Shown here one piece after another: positions 49,120-61,107 of a DNA stretch of 64,000 nucleotides. How positions within the stretch are numbered: the stretch's first letter is position 1; each line of letters begins with the position of its first letter. This stretch comes from Aliihoeflea aestuarii (lineage in GTDB: Bacteria > Pseudomonadota > Alphaproteobacteria > Rhizobiales > Rhizobiaceae): NCBI RefSeq assembly GCF_024105665.1, contig NZ_JAAAMK010000007.1, forward strand, positions 62,001 to 126,000, read 5' to 3'. The notes below the pieces were generated by a model. The model was given only the letters and a program-made list of their open reading frames with translations, ran no database searches and was not told where the DNA came from. The position numbers were made by a program, and so were the translations under genes.

Positions 49120-50426
49120 GCTGGTTGTCCTCCGGCAAGCCGGCTTCGGCAAAGCGATCCGGCATCGTCACCGTCCTCGATGTGGGATCGAGCAAGGTGT
49201 GCTGCATCATCGCCAAGCTGAAGCCGAGCGAGCAGAGTGACGTCTTGCCGGGCCGTACCCATCAGGCACGGGTCATCGGCATCGGCCACCAGAAATCGCT
49301 GGGCATCAAGTCGGGCGTGATCGTGGAGCTCGAACGCGCGGAGCAGGCGATCCGGCTCGCAGTCGATGCCGCCGAACGCATGGCCGGGCTGACCGTCGAT
49401 TCCCTGATCGTGAACATGTCGGCCGGCAGGCTCAAGAGTCGCGTCTTCAGCGCGACGGTCGATCTGGGCGGCCACGAGGCCGACGAATCCGACATCACAC
49501 GGGTGCTGGCGGCCGGCGCCAAACAGGTGCAGCGCTCCGAGCGCGAAGTCGTTCATTCCATGCCGATCGGCTTTTCGCTCGATGCCGAACGCGGCGTGCG
49601 CGATCCGCGCGGCATGGTCGGCGACACGCTTGGCGTCGACATGCATGTGCTGACCGCCGATGCCGCGCCGCTGCGCAATCTGGAACTGTGCATCAACCGT
49701 TCGCATCTTTCCGTCGAGCGCTTCGTCGCAACGTCCTACGCAAGCGGACTTTCCGCGCTGGTCGAGGACGAAATGGAGATGGGAGCGGCCTGCATCGATA
49801 TGGGCGGTGGCACGACCACGCTGGCGATCTTCGCAGACGGCAAGCTTGCCCATGTCGATTCGCTGCCGATCGGCGGAACGCATGTGACGATGGATCTGGC
49901 CAAGGGGCTTTCGACGCGCCTTTCGCACGCCGAACGGCTCAAGGTCATGCACGGCTCGGCCATGACCGTGGGCGGAGACGATCGCGACATCGTGACGATC
50001 AATCCGATGGGCGAGGACGGCGACGTTCCGCTTCAGGTTCCCCGCTCGGTGATGAACCGGATCATCCGTGCCCGTGTCGAGGAAACGCTCGAGATCGTTC
50101 GCGACCGGCTGAACAAGTCCGGCTACGGAAATGTCGTCGGCAAGCGCGTCGTAATGACCGGCGGGGCGAGCCAGCTAACGGGAATGACCGATGCGGCGCG
50201 CCGCATTCTGGGACGCAATGTGCGTCTCGGGCGGCCGCTCGGCGTCAGCGGTCTGCCGGAAGCGGCCAAGGGGCCGGCATTTTCGACGGCAGCCGGGCTT
50301 TTGATCTACCCGCAAGTTTCGGAACTGGAAAGTCAGCTAAGACGAGGTGGAGGTTTACGCTGGCAGGCCACCGGGACGGGCGGACGATTCCAACGTGTGA
50401 GCCAGTGGTTACGGGATAGTTTTTGA
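49116..50426 (+). CDS. ftsA: Cell division protein FtsA
   Basis: FtsA is an actin-like ATPase that tethers FtsZ filaments to the membrane. The 436-residue protein has VLDVGSSKVCCIIAK as the first phosphate loop, the SHS2/1C domain, ACIDMGGGTTTLAIF as the second phosphate motif and VVMTGGASQLTGM as the adenosine motif. The C-terminus GGRFQRVSQWLRDSF is the amphipathic membrane-targeting helix. It starts on an ATGA overlap with ftsQ and ends 71 bases before ftsZ. Confidence 0.97.
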   Translation: MSWLSSGKPASAKRSGIVTVLDVGSSKVCCIIAKLKPSEQSDVLPGRTHQARVIGIGHQKSLGIKSGVIVELERAEQAIRLAVDAAERMAGLTVDSLIVNMSAGRLKSRVFSATVDLGGHEADESDITRVLAAGAKQVQRSEREVVHSMPIGFSLDAERGVRDPRGMVGDTLGVDMHVLTADAAPLRNLELCINRSHLSVERFVATSYASGLSALVEDEMEMGAACIDMGGGTTTLAIFADGKLAHVDSLPIGGTHVTMDLAKGLSTRLSHAERLKVMHGSAMTVGGDDRDIVTINPMGEDGDVPLQVPRSVMNRIIRARVEETLEIVRDRLNKSGYGNVVGKRVVMTGGASQLTGMTDAARRILGRNVRLGRPLGVSGLPEAAKGPAFSTAAGLLIYPQVSELESQLRRGGGLRWQATGTGGRFQRVSQWLRDSF

Positions 50427-50497
50427 GTTTTGACGGGGCTTAGCCCCAGCGGCCGCAGCAGCGTCGCGGCAGGACAGGCGAAAAAAGGACGACACTC

Positions 50498-52174
50498 ATG
50501 ACAATCAATCTGCAAAAGCCGGACATTACCGAGCTGAAGCCGTGTATCACCGTCTTCGGTGTGGGCGGCGGTGGCGGCAACGCCGTCAACAACATGATCA
50601 CCGCGGGCCTGCGGGGCGTCGAGTTCGTCGTGGCGAACACCGACGCGCAGGCGCTGACGATGACCAAGGCCGAGCGCCTCATCCAACTCGGCGCGAACGT
50701 GACCGAAGGTCTCGGCGCCGGTTCGCAGCCGGAAGTCGGCCGCGCCGCCGCCGAAGAGTGCATCGACGAGATCATCGATCATCTGTCGAACACGCATATG
50801 TGCTTCGTCACCGCAGGCATGGGCGGCGGCACCGGCACGGGCGCAGCTCCGGTCGTGGCGCGTGCTGCGCGCGAAAAGGGCATCCTCACGGTCGGCGTCG
50901 TTACCAAGCCGTTCCATTTCGAGGGCCAGCGGCGCATGCGCACCGCGGATCTGGGTATCGAGGAACTGCAGAAATGCGTCGATACGCTGATCGTCATTCC
51001 GAACCAGAACCTCTTCCGCATCGCCAATGACAAGACCACCTTCGCGGATGCCTTCGCGATGGCCGATCAGGTGCTCTATTCGGGCGTTGCCTGCATCACC
51101 GATTTGATGGTCAAGGAAGGCCTGATCAATCTCGACTTCGCCGACGTACGTTCGGTCATGCGCGAGATGGGCAAGGCCATGATGGGCACGGGCGAAGCCT
51201 CTGGCGAGGGCCGCGCGCAGGCTGCCGCCGAGGCTGCCATCGCCAACCCGCTGCTCGACGAGACCTCGATGAAGGGCGCCAAGGGCCTTCTGATCTCGAT
51301 CACCGGCGGGCGCGACCTGACCCTGTTCGAAGTCGACGAAGCCGCAACCCGAATCCGTGAGGAAGTGGATTCGGACGCCAACATCATTCTCGGAGCGACC
51401 TTCGACGAGGAACTGGAAGGCGTCATCCGCGTGTCGGTCGTCGCGACCGGTATCGACAAGTCGTCGGCCGAAATCGCCGCCCCGGCGATCACGCCGCGTC
51501 AGGCACAGCAACGGCCGGTGCAGGCACCGGTCCAGCAAGCTCCCGCCGCTCCCCAGTCCGCACCGCGCGCGATCGAAGAGCGTCCGCAGCCGGTCGCTGT
51601 AGCGGGCCATCCGGTCGCTGCTGCTCCGCTCGATCCGGTCGCCGAGGCGATCCGTCAGGCCGACGCGGAAGCCGCCCAGCTTCGCCCCGCAGCCCCGCAG
51701 GACGAGTTCCGCCCGCAAAGCCGCCTGTTCGCGGAGCCGGCCCGTCCGGTCGAAGCGCCGGTCCAGCATGTCGCGCCCGTGCAGCCCGTCGCCGCGCCGG
51801 CGCCTGCGCCGCAGGCCCGCATGCCCCGTGTGGAAGACTTTCCGCCGATGGTGCAGGCCGAACTGACGCGTGCCCAGCCGGAACAGCAGAGCGAAGATCG
51901 CGGCCCGATGGGCCTCCTGAAGCGCCTGACGAACGGTCTGGCGCGCCGCGAGGAAGAGCCTGCCCGCCTCCAGCCTGCACAGCCGCGCGAGCCGCGTCTG
52001 CGTCCGCAGGCACCGGCTCCCGAACAGCGCCGCGCGCCGAGCGCGGATGCGCAGCACTACGCGCCGCGTCGCGGCCAGATGGACGACAATGGCCGCATGG
52101 CGGTCCAGCCGCGTCAGGTGCAGGAAGACGATCAGCTCGAAATTCCGGCGTTCCTGCGTCGTCAGGCGAACTGA
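50498..52174 (+). CDS. ftsZ: Cell division GTPase FtsZ
   Basis: FtsZ forms the tubulin-like division ring. The 558-residue protein has the GTPase core in its first 320 residues, with [13 protein letters not shown] and the G-box GGGTGTG at 109-115. It is unusually long because of a Pro/Gln/Ala-rich linker of roughly 200 residues (about 330-540), a known feature of the longer alphaproteobacterial FtsZ. The C-terminal [14 protein letters not shown] is the conserved peptide that binds FtsA. AAAAGGACGACACTC precedes the ATG. A hairpin follows the stop. Confidence 0.97.
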   Translation: MTINLQKPDITELKPCITVFGVGGGGGNAVNNMITAGLRGVEFVVANTDAQALTMTKAERLIQLGANVTEGLGAGSQPEVGRAAAEECIDEIIDHLSNTHMCFVTAGMGGGTGTGAAPVVARAAREKGILTVGVVTKPFHFEGQRRMRTADLGIEELQKCVDTLIVIPNQNLFRIANDKTTFADAFAMADQVLYSGVACITDLMVKEGLINLDFADVRSVMREMGKAMMGTGEASGEGRAQAAAEAAIANPLLDETSMKGAKGLLISITGGRDLTLFEVDEAATRIREEVDSDANIILGATFDEELEGVIRVSVVATGIDKSSAEIAAPAITPRQAQQRPVQAPVQQAPAAPQSAPRAIEERPQPVAVAGHPVAAAPLDPVAEAIRQADAEAAQLRPAAPQDEFRPQSRLFAEPARPVEAPVQHVAPVQPVAAPAPAPQARMPRVEDFPPMVQAELTRAQPEQQSEDRGPMGLLKRLTNGLARREEEPARLQPAQPREPRLRPQAPAPEQRRAPSADAQHYAPRRGQMDDNGRMAVQPRQVQEDDQLEIPAFLRRQAN

Positions 52175-52199
52175 GCCACTTCCAGATGACATCGTATGG

Positions 52200-52222
52200 C
52201 GGGCCCTTCGGGGCCCGTCGTC
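52200..52222 (+). terminator. Hairpin between ftsZ and lpxC
   Basis: The stem CGGGCCC/GGGCCCG has the tetraloop TTCG and is followed by TCGTCGTTT. It begins 26 bases after the ftsZ stop. The T-run is weak, so termination may be partial. Confidence 0.6.
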
Positions 52223-52285
52223 GTTTCCGGCTTGCACATGGATCGAGCGCGGCTATGTTCGCGCGAACTTCGTATCGGAAAGCGC

Positions 52286-53137
52286 ATGACGACATTTCAG
52301 ACGACACTGGCGAGCGAGGCGACGATCGAAGGAATCGGCGTCCATAGCGGCCGCGAGGCGCGGCTCGTTCTGCGGCCCGCCGACCCCAATACGGGTATCG
52401 TCTTCGTCGATATGCAGACCGGCCAGCGGCTTGCTGCACGGCGCGAGAACGTGGCGTCGACTGAACTTTCCACCGTGCTCGGCGATCCGAACGGTTTCCA
52501 TGTCGGCACCGTCGAGCATCTGATGAGCGCGCTTTGCGGCATCGGGCTCGACAATGTCGGGATCGAGATCGAAGGTACGGAAATTCCGATCCTGGACGGC
52601 AGCGCGCTGAATTTCGTCGAGATGATCGACGCGGTTGGGCTTGAGCGACAGGAAGCGACGAAGGCCGCGATCCGGGTCCTGCGTCCAATCCGAGTCGAAA
52701 ACGGACCGGCATGTGCCGAGTTCGTTCCGCATGACGGAAACCGCTTCGAAGTCGCCATCGAATTTCCGTCGCCTGCCATCGGCCGGCAGGAGATCGCCTT
52801 CGATCTGGAGCCCGAAACCTATCGTCGCGAGATCGCGCCGGCGCGCACTTTCGGGTTCATGCGCGATGTCGAAAGGCTGTGGGCCGCCGGTCTCGCGCTC
52901 GGCTCGTCGCTGGAGAATTCGGTCGTCATCGGCGAGGACGACCGGGTCGTCAATGCAGGCGGTCTGCGCTTCGCAAACGAGTTCGTCCGCCACAAGGCGC
53001 TCGATGCCGTGGGCGATCTTGCCATTGGCGGGAGCATGATCACGGGGCTCTACCGCTCGTTCAGGGCCGGTCACCGGATGAATGCGATGGCGCTCGACGC
53101 GCTGTTGTCCTCGCCCGATGCGTTCGAGGTGGTTTGA
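52286..53137 (+). CDS. lpxC: UDP-3-O-acyl-N-acetylglucosamine deacetylase LpxC
   Basis: LpxC is the zinc deacetylase that commits UDP-acyl-GlcNAc to lipid A synthesis. The 283-residue protein has the N-terminal TLASEATIEGIGVHSG, the first zinc histidine in VGTVEHLMSALCGIGLDN, TFGFMRDVERLWAAGLALG, and the second zinc ligands in FVRHKALDAVGDLAI. HRMNAMALDAL supplies the last conserved histidine. It is somewhat shorter than the usual 300-310 because of a short C-terminus. Its place after ftsZ is standard for rhizobia. Confidence 0.96.
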   Translation: MTTFQTTLASEATIEGIGVHSGREARLVLRPADPNTGIVFVDMQTGQRLAARRENVASTELSTVLGDPNGFHVGTVEHLMSALCGIGLDNVGIEIEGTEIPILDGSALNFVEMIDAVGLERQEATKAAIRVLRPIRVENGPACAEFVPHDGNRFEVAIEFPSPAIGRQEIAFDLEPETYRREIAPARTFGFMRDVERLWAAGLALGSSLENSVVIGEDDRVVNAGGLRFANEFVRHKALDAVGDLAIGGSMITGLYRSFRAGHRMNAMALDALLSSPDAFEVV

Positions 53138-53251
53138 CGAATGTGGCCGACGCCGCCACAAAATTGCGGCAATACATTACCATAGCGTTGCTGCCAGCCG
53201 GTCGTTATGCTCTAAGACTGGCAATTGCCATTAAGTTTTGCCGGAGGGGCA

Positions 53252-54133
53252 ATGCCCATCGACACGTTCGAACGCACAGAGCGCCAGACCCGTCGCGCCA
53301 GACCCGCCTTGCTTCTGGCGGCCGCATTCGCCATGCCTTTCGCGCTCGCTTCCTGCGCGTCGACCGACGATGCGATGGATTTGACCAATTATGTGGAAAG
53401 CGTCGAGCCTGCCGACACGCTCTACAATCAGGGCCTTGCCAATCTGGAAGCCGGCCGGCTCAGCGAAGCTGCCAGCAAGTTCGAGGCGGTGGATCGCCAG
53501 CATCCCTATTCGGAATATGCCCGGCGCTCCATGGTGATGAGCGCGTTCACGCAGTACCGGCAGGGCAATTACCAGGACGCGATCAATTCCGCGCGCCGCT
53601 ACGTGCAGCTTTATCCGAACGATTCGGAAGCGGCATATGCACAGTACATCGTCGGCCTCAGCTACTGGCGCCAGATTTCGGACGTAACGCAGGACCAGGC
53701 GGACGCGCGCCGCACCATCGAGGCGATGGAAGCCGTCACGCAGCGCTGGCCCGATTCCGAATATGTCGAGGATGCCAATACCAAGATCCGCTATGCCCGC
53801 GACCAGCTTGCCGGCAAGGAAATGCAGATCGGGCGCTATTATCTGGAACGTCGCGAATATGTCGCGGCTGTGAAGCGGTTCCGCCTCGTCGTGGAGACCT
53901 ATTCCAATACGCGCCATGTCGAGGAGGCGCTCGCACGGCTGACCGAGTCCTATTACGCGATGGGCCTCGCGTCCGAAGCGCAGACGGCCGCAGCCGTGCT
54001 CGGACACAATTATCCGGACAGCCAGTGGTACCGCGATTCCTACGCGCTCCTGCAATCGGGCGGGCTTCAACCACGCGAAAACTCGGGATCGTGGATTTCG
54101 AGGGCCGGCTCGACATTGTTCGGGCGAAGCTGA
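53252..54133 (+). CDS. bamD: Outer-membrane protein assembly lipoprotein BamD
   Basis: BamD is an essential lipoprotein of the BAM complex that inserts outer-membrane beta-barrels. The 293-residue protein has a signal with lipobox ALASC (about residue 35) and five TPR-like repeats ([58 protein letters not shown]). The sequence [23 protein letters not shown] is typical. An in-frame TTG/ATG nine codons earlier gives no better signal. recN follows after 12 bases. Confidence 0.94.
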   Translation: MPIDTFERTERQTRRARPALLLAAAFAMPFALASCASTDDAMDLTNYVESVEPADTLYNQGLANLEAGRLSEAASKFEAVDRQHPYSEYARRSMVMSAFTQYRQGNYQDAINSARRYVQLYPNDSEAAYAQYIVGLSYWRQISDVTQDQADARRTIEAMEAVTQRWPDSEYVEDANTKIRYARDQLAGKEMQIGRYYLERREYVAAVKRFRLVVETYSNTRHVEEALARLTESYYAMGLASEAQTAAAVLGHNYPDSQWYRDSYALLQSGGLQPRENSGSWISRAGSTLFGRS

Positions 54134-54145
54134 CCCTAACGCTTC

Positions 54146-55807
54146 ATGCTGGCTCATCTGTCGATCCGCGATATCGTCCTGATCGAGCGGCTCGACATCG
54201 ATTTCCGCTCCGGCCTTTCGGTGCTGACGGGCGAAACGGGCGCCGGCAAATCGATCCTGCTCGATTCCCTCTCGCTGGCGCTCGGCGCGCGCGGGGACGC
54301 GTCTCTCGTTCGACACGGCGCGGGGCAGGGCAACGTCACCGCCGTCTTTGACATTCCGGCCGGACATTCTGCGCGTGAACTCCTGCGCGAAAACGGCGTC
54401 GAGGACGAGGGCGACATCATCCTGCGGCGTATCCAGACCGGCGACGGTCGCAGCCGTGTCTTCATCAACGATCAGCCGGCGAGCGTAGCGCTTCTTCGCG
54501 AGGTCGGCCGGGCTCTGGTCGAAATCCACGGACAGCATGACGACCGGGCGCTGGTGGACGTGACGGCCCATCGCGACCTGCTTGACGCTTTCGGCGGTCA
54601 TCTTGGTGAAGCGCGCAGCGTCGCGCGTGCCCATCGGCACTGGCGCGATCTGGAAGTGCAGTTGCAGCGCCATCGCGCCAAGGTGGATGCGGCCGCGCGC
54701 GAGGCGGACTATCTGCGCGCCTCGGTGGACGAACTTGGCAAGCTCGATCCGCAGCCCGGCGAGGAAACGCATCTTGCCGAGCAACGCGCCGACATGATGC
54801 GCTCGGAAAAGATCGCGACCGAGATCAACGACGCGCTCGACGTGCTTTCGGGGCAGGGGTCTGCCGTGCCGCAACTGGCCAGCCTGTTGCGACGCCTGCA
54901 ACGCAAGGCGGAGGAAGCGCCGGCGCTGCTCGACCCGATCATTTTGCCGCTCGACGAGGCGCTGATCTCGCTCGATGCCGCGCAGACCGCCGTGGACGAG
55001 GCGCTGCGGGCGATCGAATTCGATCCGCAGGTGCTGGAACAGGCGGAAGAACGCCTCTTCGCCCTGCGAGCGCTCGCCCGCAAGCATTCCGTGAACGTGG
55101 ACGACCTTGCCGAATTGCGCGACACGATGCTGGCCGATCTCGCCGACCTCGATGCAGGCGAGGAACGCCTTCAGGCGCTCGAAAAGGATGCGCGCGATGC
55201 GCGGGCGGCGTTCGATAAAAAGGCGCTGCATCTGTCGGAGTTGCGCGCCGGCACAGCCGAGCTTCTCGCCCGTGCCGTGATGGACGAATTGCCGGCGCTG
55301 AAACTCGAACGGGCAGCGTTCATCGTGGAAATGAAATCCGAACCGGACGATCGCCGAGAATTCGGCATCGACCAGATCGAATTCTGGGTTCGTACGAACC
55401 CCGGCACGCGGGCAGGGCCGATCATGAAAGTGGCGTCGGGCGGTGAATTGTCTCGCTTTCTGCTTGCGCTCAAAGTGGCGCTTGCCGACCGGGGGTCCGC
55501 GCCCACGCTGGTTTTCGACGAGATCGACACGGGCGTCGGCGGCGCGGTGGCGGATGCGATCGGCGCAAGGCTGGCGCGCCTGTCCGAGCGGGTGCAGGTG
55601 CTGTCGGTCACGCACGCGCCGCAGGTCGCCGCGCGTGCCTCGACGCACTATCTCATCTCCAAATCCGGCAATGACGACGGCGTCGCCACGCGCGTCGCGG
55701 CGATGGACCTCGATGCCCGCCAGGAAGAGATCGCGCGCATGCTGGCCGGCGCGACGATTACCGACGAAGCGCGGGCGGCAGCGAAGCGTTTGCTTGGGGC
55801 TGCCTGA
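54146..55807 (+). CDS. recN: DNA repair protein RecN (SMC-like ATPase)
   Basis: RecN is an SMC-type ATPase that acts early in double-strand-break repair. The 553-residue protein begins LAHLSIRDIVLIERLDIDFRSGLSVLTGETGAGKS, containing Walker A at about 28-36. It has a long coiled-coil middle and ends with VASGGELSRFLLAL and PTLVFDEIDTGVGG (signature and Walker B), then LSVTHAPQVAARA. In many bacteria recN has a LexA box. I found none in the short gap after bamD, so it is probably transcribed with lpxC-bamD. Confidence 0.96.
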   Translation: MLAHLSIRDIVLIERLDIDFRSGLSVLTGETGAGKSILLDSLSLALGARGDASLVRHGAGQGNVTAVFDIPAGHSARELLRENGVEDEGDIILRRIQTGDGRSRVFINDQPASVALLREVGRALVEIHGQHDDRALVDVTAHRDLLDAFGGHLGEARSVARAHRHWRDLEVQLQRHRAKVDAAAREADYLRASVDELGKLDPQPGEETHLAEQRADMMRSEKIATEINDALDVLSGQGSAVPQLASLLRRLQRKAEEAPALLDPIILPLDEALISLDAAQTAVDEALRAIEFDPQVLEQAEERLFALRALARKHSVNVDDLAELRDTMLADLADLDAGEERLQALEKDARDARAAFDKKALHLSELRAGTAELLARAVMDELPALKLERAAFIVEMKSEPDDRREFGIDQIEFWVRTNPGTRAGPIMKVASGGELSRFLLALKVALADRGSAPTLVFDEIDTGVGGAVADAIGARLARLSERVQVLSVTHAPQVAARASTHYLISKSGNDDGVATRVAAMDLDARQEEIARMLAGATITDEARAAAKRLLGAA

Positions 55808-58009
<2,202 letters not shown>

Positions 58010-58082
58010 TCGCTTCGTTTCATTGATGACTGTGCCAAGTCTTTTCATGTGACAGGACAAGAGTGCTGACCTAAGAGAGCGC

Positions 58083-58784
58083 ATGTTCCTCACAGAAGAA
58101 TTCATGCGCGGCATGCGCCGCAGCACTCCCGTCATCCTGTCTTCCGCGCCTTTCGGCGTGCTCTTCGGCGCGCTTGCGGTCGACAACGGAATGACGGTCG
58201 GCGAAGCGGTGCTGATGAGCGCGACCGTCTTTGCCGGCGCGAGCCAGATGGTTGGCCTCGACCTTTTCGGGCAGCACGTCGCGCCATGGCTGATCGTGCT
58301 GTCGATCTTCGCGGTCAATTTCCGCCATGTGCTTTATTCGGCGGCAGTCGGGCGGCGCGTACCGCACTGGAGTTCGCCGCAGCGTGCCTTCGGCTTCTTC
58401 TTTCTGGTCGATCCGGCCTATGCCGAAGCGGAGGCTCGCGGTGAGCGCGGGCTGGCGGTCAATTTCCCATGGTTCATGGGCATGGTGATTCCCGTCTACA
58501 TCATGTGGGTGCTGGAGGCCTATGTCGGTGCCGCGTTCGGCGGCCTCATTCCCAACACCTATGCGCTGGGGCTCGACTTCCTTCTGCCGATCTACTTCCT
58601 CGGGCTGGTGCTGTCGTTCCGCATGCGGCCGATGTGGTGGCCGATCGTCGCGACGAGCGCGATTACGTCGATCATCGCCTATGAGACGATCGGGTCGCCC
58701 TGGCATGTCTCGGTCGGGGCCATAGCAGGTATGGCGTTGGCCGCCTTCATGCCCATCCGGACCAAGGAAGGCGAAGGCGTATGA
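58083..58784 (+). CDS. azlC: AzlC family branched-chain amino acid exporter, large subunit
   Basis: AzlC with AzlD forms an exporter of branched-chain amino acids and analogues. The 233-residue inner-membrane protein has about six hydrophobic stretches and the family start FMRGMRRSTPVILSSAPFGVLFGALA, then VFAGASQMVGLDL and VNFRHVLYSAAV. It is coupled to azlD by an ATGA overlap. The substrate assignment follows from the family only. Confidence 0.92.
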   Translation: MFLTEEFMRGMRRSTPVILSSAPFGVLFGALAVDNGMTVGEAVLMSATVFAGASQMVGLDLFGQHVAPWLIVLSIFAVNFRHVLYSAAVGRRVPHWSSPQRAFGFFFLVDPAYAEAEARGERGLAVNFPWFMGMVIPVYIMWVLEAYVGAAFGGLIPNTYALGLDFLLPIYFLGLVLSFRMRPMWWPIVATSAITSIIAYETIGSPWHVSVGAIAGMALAAFMPIRTKEGEGV

Positions 58785-59074
58785 CGACGACGGTCTGGAT
58801 CATCCTTGCAGGCGCGGTCGCGACCTATCTGTCGCGGATCGGCGGCCATCTCGTCCTGTCCCGCTTCAATCGCATTCATCCGCGCGTGGAAGCCGCGCTT
58901 GACGCTGTGCCGGCGGCGGTATTGACCACGCTCGTCGCGCCTGCCGCCTATACGGGGGGACCTGCGGAACTGGCGGCGCTCGCCGTTGCCGCCATTGTCG
59001 GATGGCGCGGCGGGCTAATGACGATGTTCCTCGTCGGTGCGGCGGTGCTGATCGCCGGCCGCAATTTATTCTGA
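58781..59074 (+). CDS. azlD: AzlD family branched-chain amino acid exporter, small subunit
   Basis: This 97-residue protein has three to four membrane segments and the family pattern WIILAGAVATYLSRIGGHLVL, FNRIHPRVEAALDAVPAAVLTTLVAP and LAVAAIVGWRGGLMTMFLVGAAV. It pairs with AzlC. The gene starts inside the azlC stop codon. Its 3' end overlaps the convergent aminopeptidase gene by nine bases, so no terminator separates the two. Confidence 0.9.
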   Translation: MTTTVWIILAGAVATYLSRIGGHLVLSRFNRIHPRVEAALDAVPAAVLTTLVAPAAYTGGPAELAALAVAAIVGWRGGLMTMFLVGAAVLIAGRNLF

Positions 59075-60898
59075 CAGCGGCGCGGTGGCTTTTTCCAGCC
59101 ATTGCCTGACATCGTCGTCGACGAGATCGGCGAGTTCGGTAGCCACGCGCGCGTGATAGGCGTCGAGCCAGGCGATTTCCGATACATCCAGCAAAGAGAC
59201 GTCGACCAGCCGCCTGTCGAATGGTGCAAGTGTCAGCGTCTCGAAGCCGTGCATCGGGATTTCGCCGTCCTCGGTCGTCGTGGCATCCTGTACCACGATG
59301 AGGTTTTCGAGCCGGATGCCGTATTCGCCGGGCCGGTAGTAGCCGGGTTCGTTCGACAGGATCATGCCCGGCAGCAGCGTTTGCGTGCCGGTTCGCGCGA
59401 TGCGTTGCGGGCCTTCGTGGACGCTCAGAAACGAGCCGACGCCGTGGCCGGTGCCGTGGGCGAAATCGAGGCCGGCCTGCCACAGCGCATGCCGCGCGAA
59501 GGGGTCGATGTCCATGCCGCGCGTTCCGGTCGGAAAACGCAGCGTCGAGATGGCGATGAGACCCTTGAGCACCAGCGTATAGTGCCGGCGCATCTGGTCG
59601 GTCGGCGCGCCGATCGCGACCGTGCGCGTGATGTCGGTTGTACCGTCCTGATACTGGGCGCCGGAATCGACGAGATAGAGTTCGCCGGCCGAAAGTTTCC
59701 GGTTCGTCTTGGTCGTCACGCGGTAATGCATGATCGCGCCGTTCGGTCCCGCGCCCGAAATCGTGTCGAAGGAGATGTCGCGTAACGGCATCTGGACTTC
59801 CTCGCCGCTGCGGATGCGGCAGGATTCCAGATGGCTTGCGACCGAAATCTCGTCCAGCGTTTCCGGCTTTTGCGCATCCAGCCATGACAGGAACCGTGCC
59901 ATCGCCACGCCGTCGCGCTGGTGGGCGGCGCGTGCGCCGTCGAGTTCGGCTTCGTTCTTGCAGGCACGCGGCAGGCGGGCGGGGTCGGGCAGATCGATCG
60001 TCTTGCCGCCGGCGTCCTCGACCGTCATGCGCAACCGCTCGGCCGCCAGTTGTGGATCGAGCCCGATCGTCGCGCCGTCCGCCGCCAGTTTGCGCAGTGC
60101 CGGTTCGAGTGCGGCGGGTGCGTGGAGTTCGGCAAGCTGCGTCAGATAGGCTTTCGCCTCGATGCCGAGCTTGCCGGGATCGATGAAAAGGGAAGGGCGG
60201 CCCTCGGCGGGCAGGATCGCGAAGGCGAGCGCAAGGGGCGTGTGATCGACGTCAGCCCCCCTTATATTGAAGATCCAGGCGATGGAGGACGGGTCCGTCA
60301 CGACCGTATGGGTCGCGCCCGCTTCGCCGATCGCATCCGCCATGCGCGCGATCTTGTCCTTTGCCAGTTCGCCGGCAAAGCCGACCGGCTGGATCGCAAC
60401 CGCGCCCTTCGGTGCATCGGGTTGGTCCTGCCAGATCGTATCGATCGGATTGACGGCGAGCGGCACGAGTTCGCTGCCGGCCTTCTCCACCGCCGCGAGC
60501 AGCGCCTTCGTTTCCGCCACCGTGTGCAGCCATGGGTCGAAACCGAGCCGGACGCCTGCGGGCAGATTGCCAGCGATCCATTTCGTGGGCGGGTTGTCGA
60601 CGAGGCTGTCATAGGAAAAGGTGTCTTCGTCGGTCTGGTAGCGCACCTGAAGCGTGTAGCGACCGTCCACGAAAATCACCGCGCGATCCATCAGCACGAT
60701 GGCAGCGCCCGCCGATCCGGTGAAGCCCGTCAGCCATTTCAGCCTGTCGGACCGGGCGGCGACATATTCGCCTTGATGCTCGTCGGCGCGCGGTACGACA
60801 AAACCGTCGATGTTCGCGCGCTGCAATTCCCGGCGCAGCAATGGCACACGTTCCGTTCCCTGGCGGGAGTCGCTGTGGCTTTCGAAACTCTGGAACAT
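59066..60898 (-). CDS. pepP: Xaa-Pro aminopeptidase (M24B family, long form)
   Basis: This 610-residue metallopeptidase removes an N-terminal residue before proline. The long form has two N-terminal creatinase-type domains (about 15-300) and a C-terminal pita-bread domain. Metal-binding motifs are visible as LYLVDSGAQYQDGTTDITRT (two aspartates), FAHGTGHGVGSFLSVHEGP (histidine), LSNEPGYY and RLENLIVVQ (glutamates). TTTGGAG precedes the chosen ATG at nine bases. The reading frame runs 43 codons further upstream, but that part comes from repeat sequence. Confidence 0.94.
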   Translation of the reverse strand: MFQSFESHSDSRQGTERVPLLRRELQRANIDGFVVPRADEHQGEYVAARSDRLKWLTGFTGSAGAAIVLMDRAVIFVDGRYTLQVRYQTDEDTFSYDSLVDNPPTKWIAGNLPAGVRLGFDPWLHTVAETKALLAAVEKAGSELVPLAVNPIDTIWQDQPDAPKGAVAIQPVGFAGELAKDKIARMADAIGEAGATHTVVTDPSSIAWIFNIRGADVDHTPLALAFAILPAEGRPSLFIDPGKLGIEAKAYLTQLAELHAPAALEPALRKLAADGATIGLDPQLAAERLRMTVEDAGGKTIDLPDPARLPRACKNEAELDGARAAHQRDGVAMARFLSWLDAQKPETLDEISVASHLESCRIRSGEEVQMPLRDISFDTISGAGPNGAIMHYRVTTKTNRKLSAGELYLVDSGAQYQDGTTDITRTVAIGAPTDQMRRHYTLVLKGLIAISTLRFPTGTRGMDIDPFARHALWQAGLDFAHGTGHGVGSFLSVHEGPQRIARTGTQTLLPGMILSNEPGYYRPGEYGIRLENLIVVQDATTTEDGEIPMHGFETLTLAPFDRRLVDVSLLDVSEIAWLDAYHARVATELADLVDDDVRQWLEKATAPLSE

Positions 60899-60932
60899 GA
60901 TGGCCGTCTCCAAACTGCGAGGCATGATCCTT

Positions 60933-61045
60933 AGAGCATCATGCAGCCAAGTGGAATCACTTGGCGTCGCAGACATGCGGCAAAATAAAGAGTCGGACCA
61001 TGATGTCGTCCGAAAACCGGTTCCCACTTTTCGGCATCATGGTCT
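60933..61045. repeat. RIME-like mosaic palindromic repeat
   Basis: Two hairpins stand in series. The first is CCAAGTG/CACTTGG near 60948-60965. The second is larger, with outer stem GACCATGATG/CATCATGGTC (60996-61005 with 61035-61044) and inner stem CCGAAAA/TTTTCGG. The CCGAAAACCGGTTCCCACTTTTCGG core is very common between genes in rhizobial genomes. It lies just upstream of pepP. Confidence 0.85.
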
Positions 61046-61107
61046 GGCGCGGCTGTGGCGCGTTCGGAACACTTGGCGGCCGGAATGGAATGCTGCGGCG
61101 CAGCGTA

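Noticed and set aside
54134-54145. LexA/SOS box upstream of recN
   Set aside because: The gap to bamD is only 12 bases and no GTTC-N7-GTTC or GAAC-N7-GAAC motif is present near it.
53231-55648. Long minus-strand reading frame of about 800 codons opposite bamD and recN
   Set aside because: It lacks any recognisable motif, is rich in Arg/His/Gly as expected for an antisense shadow in GC-rich DNA, and lies opposite two certain genes.
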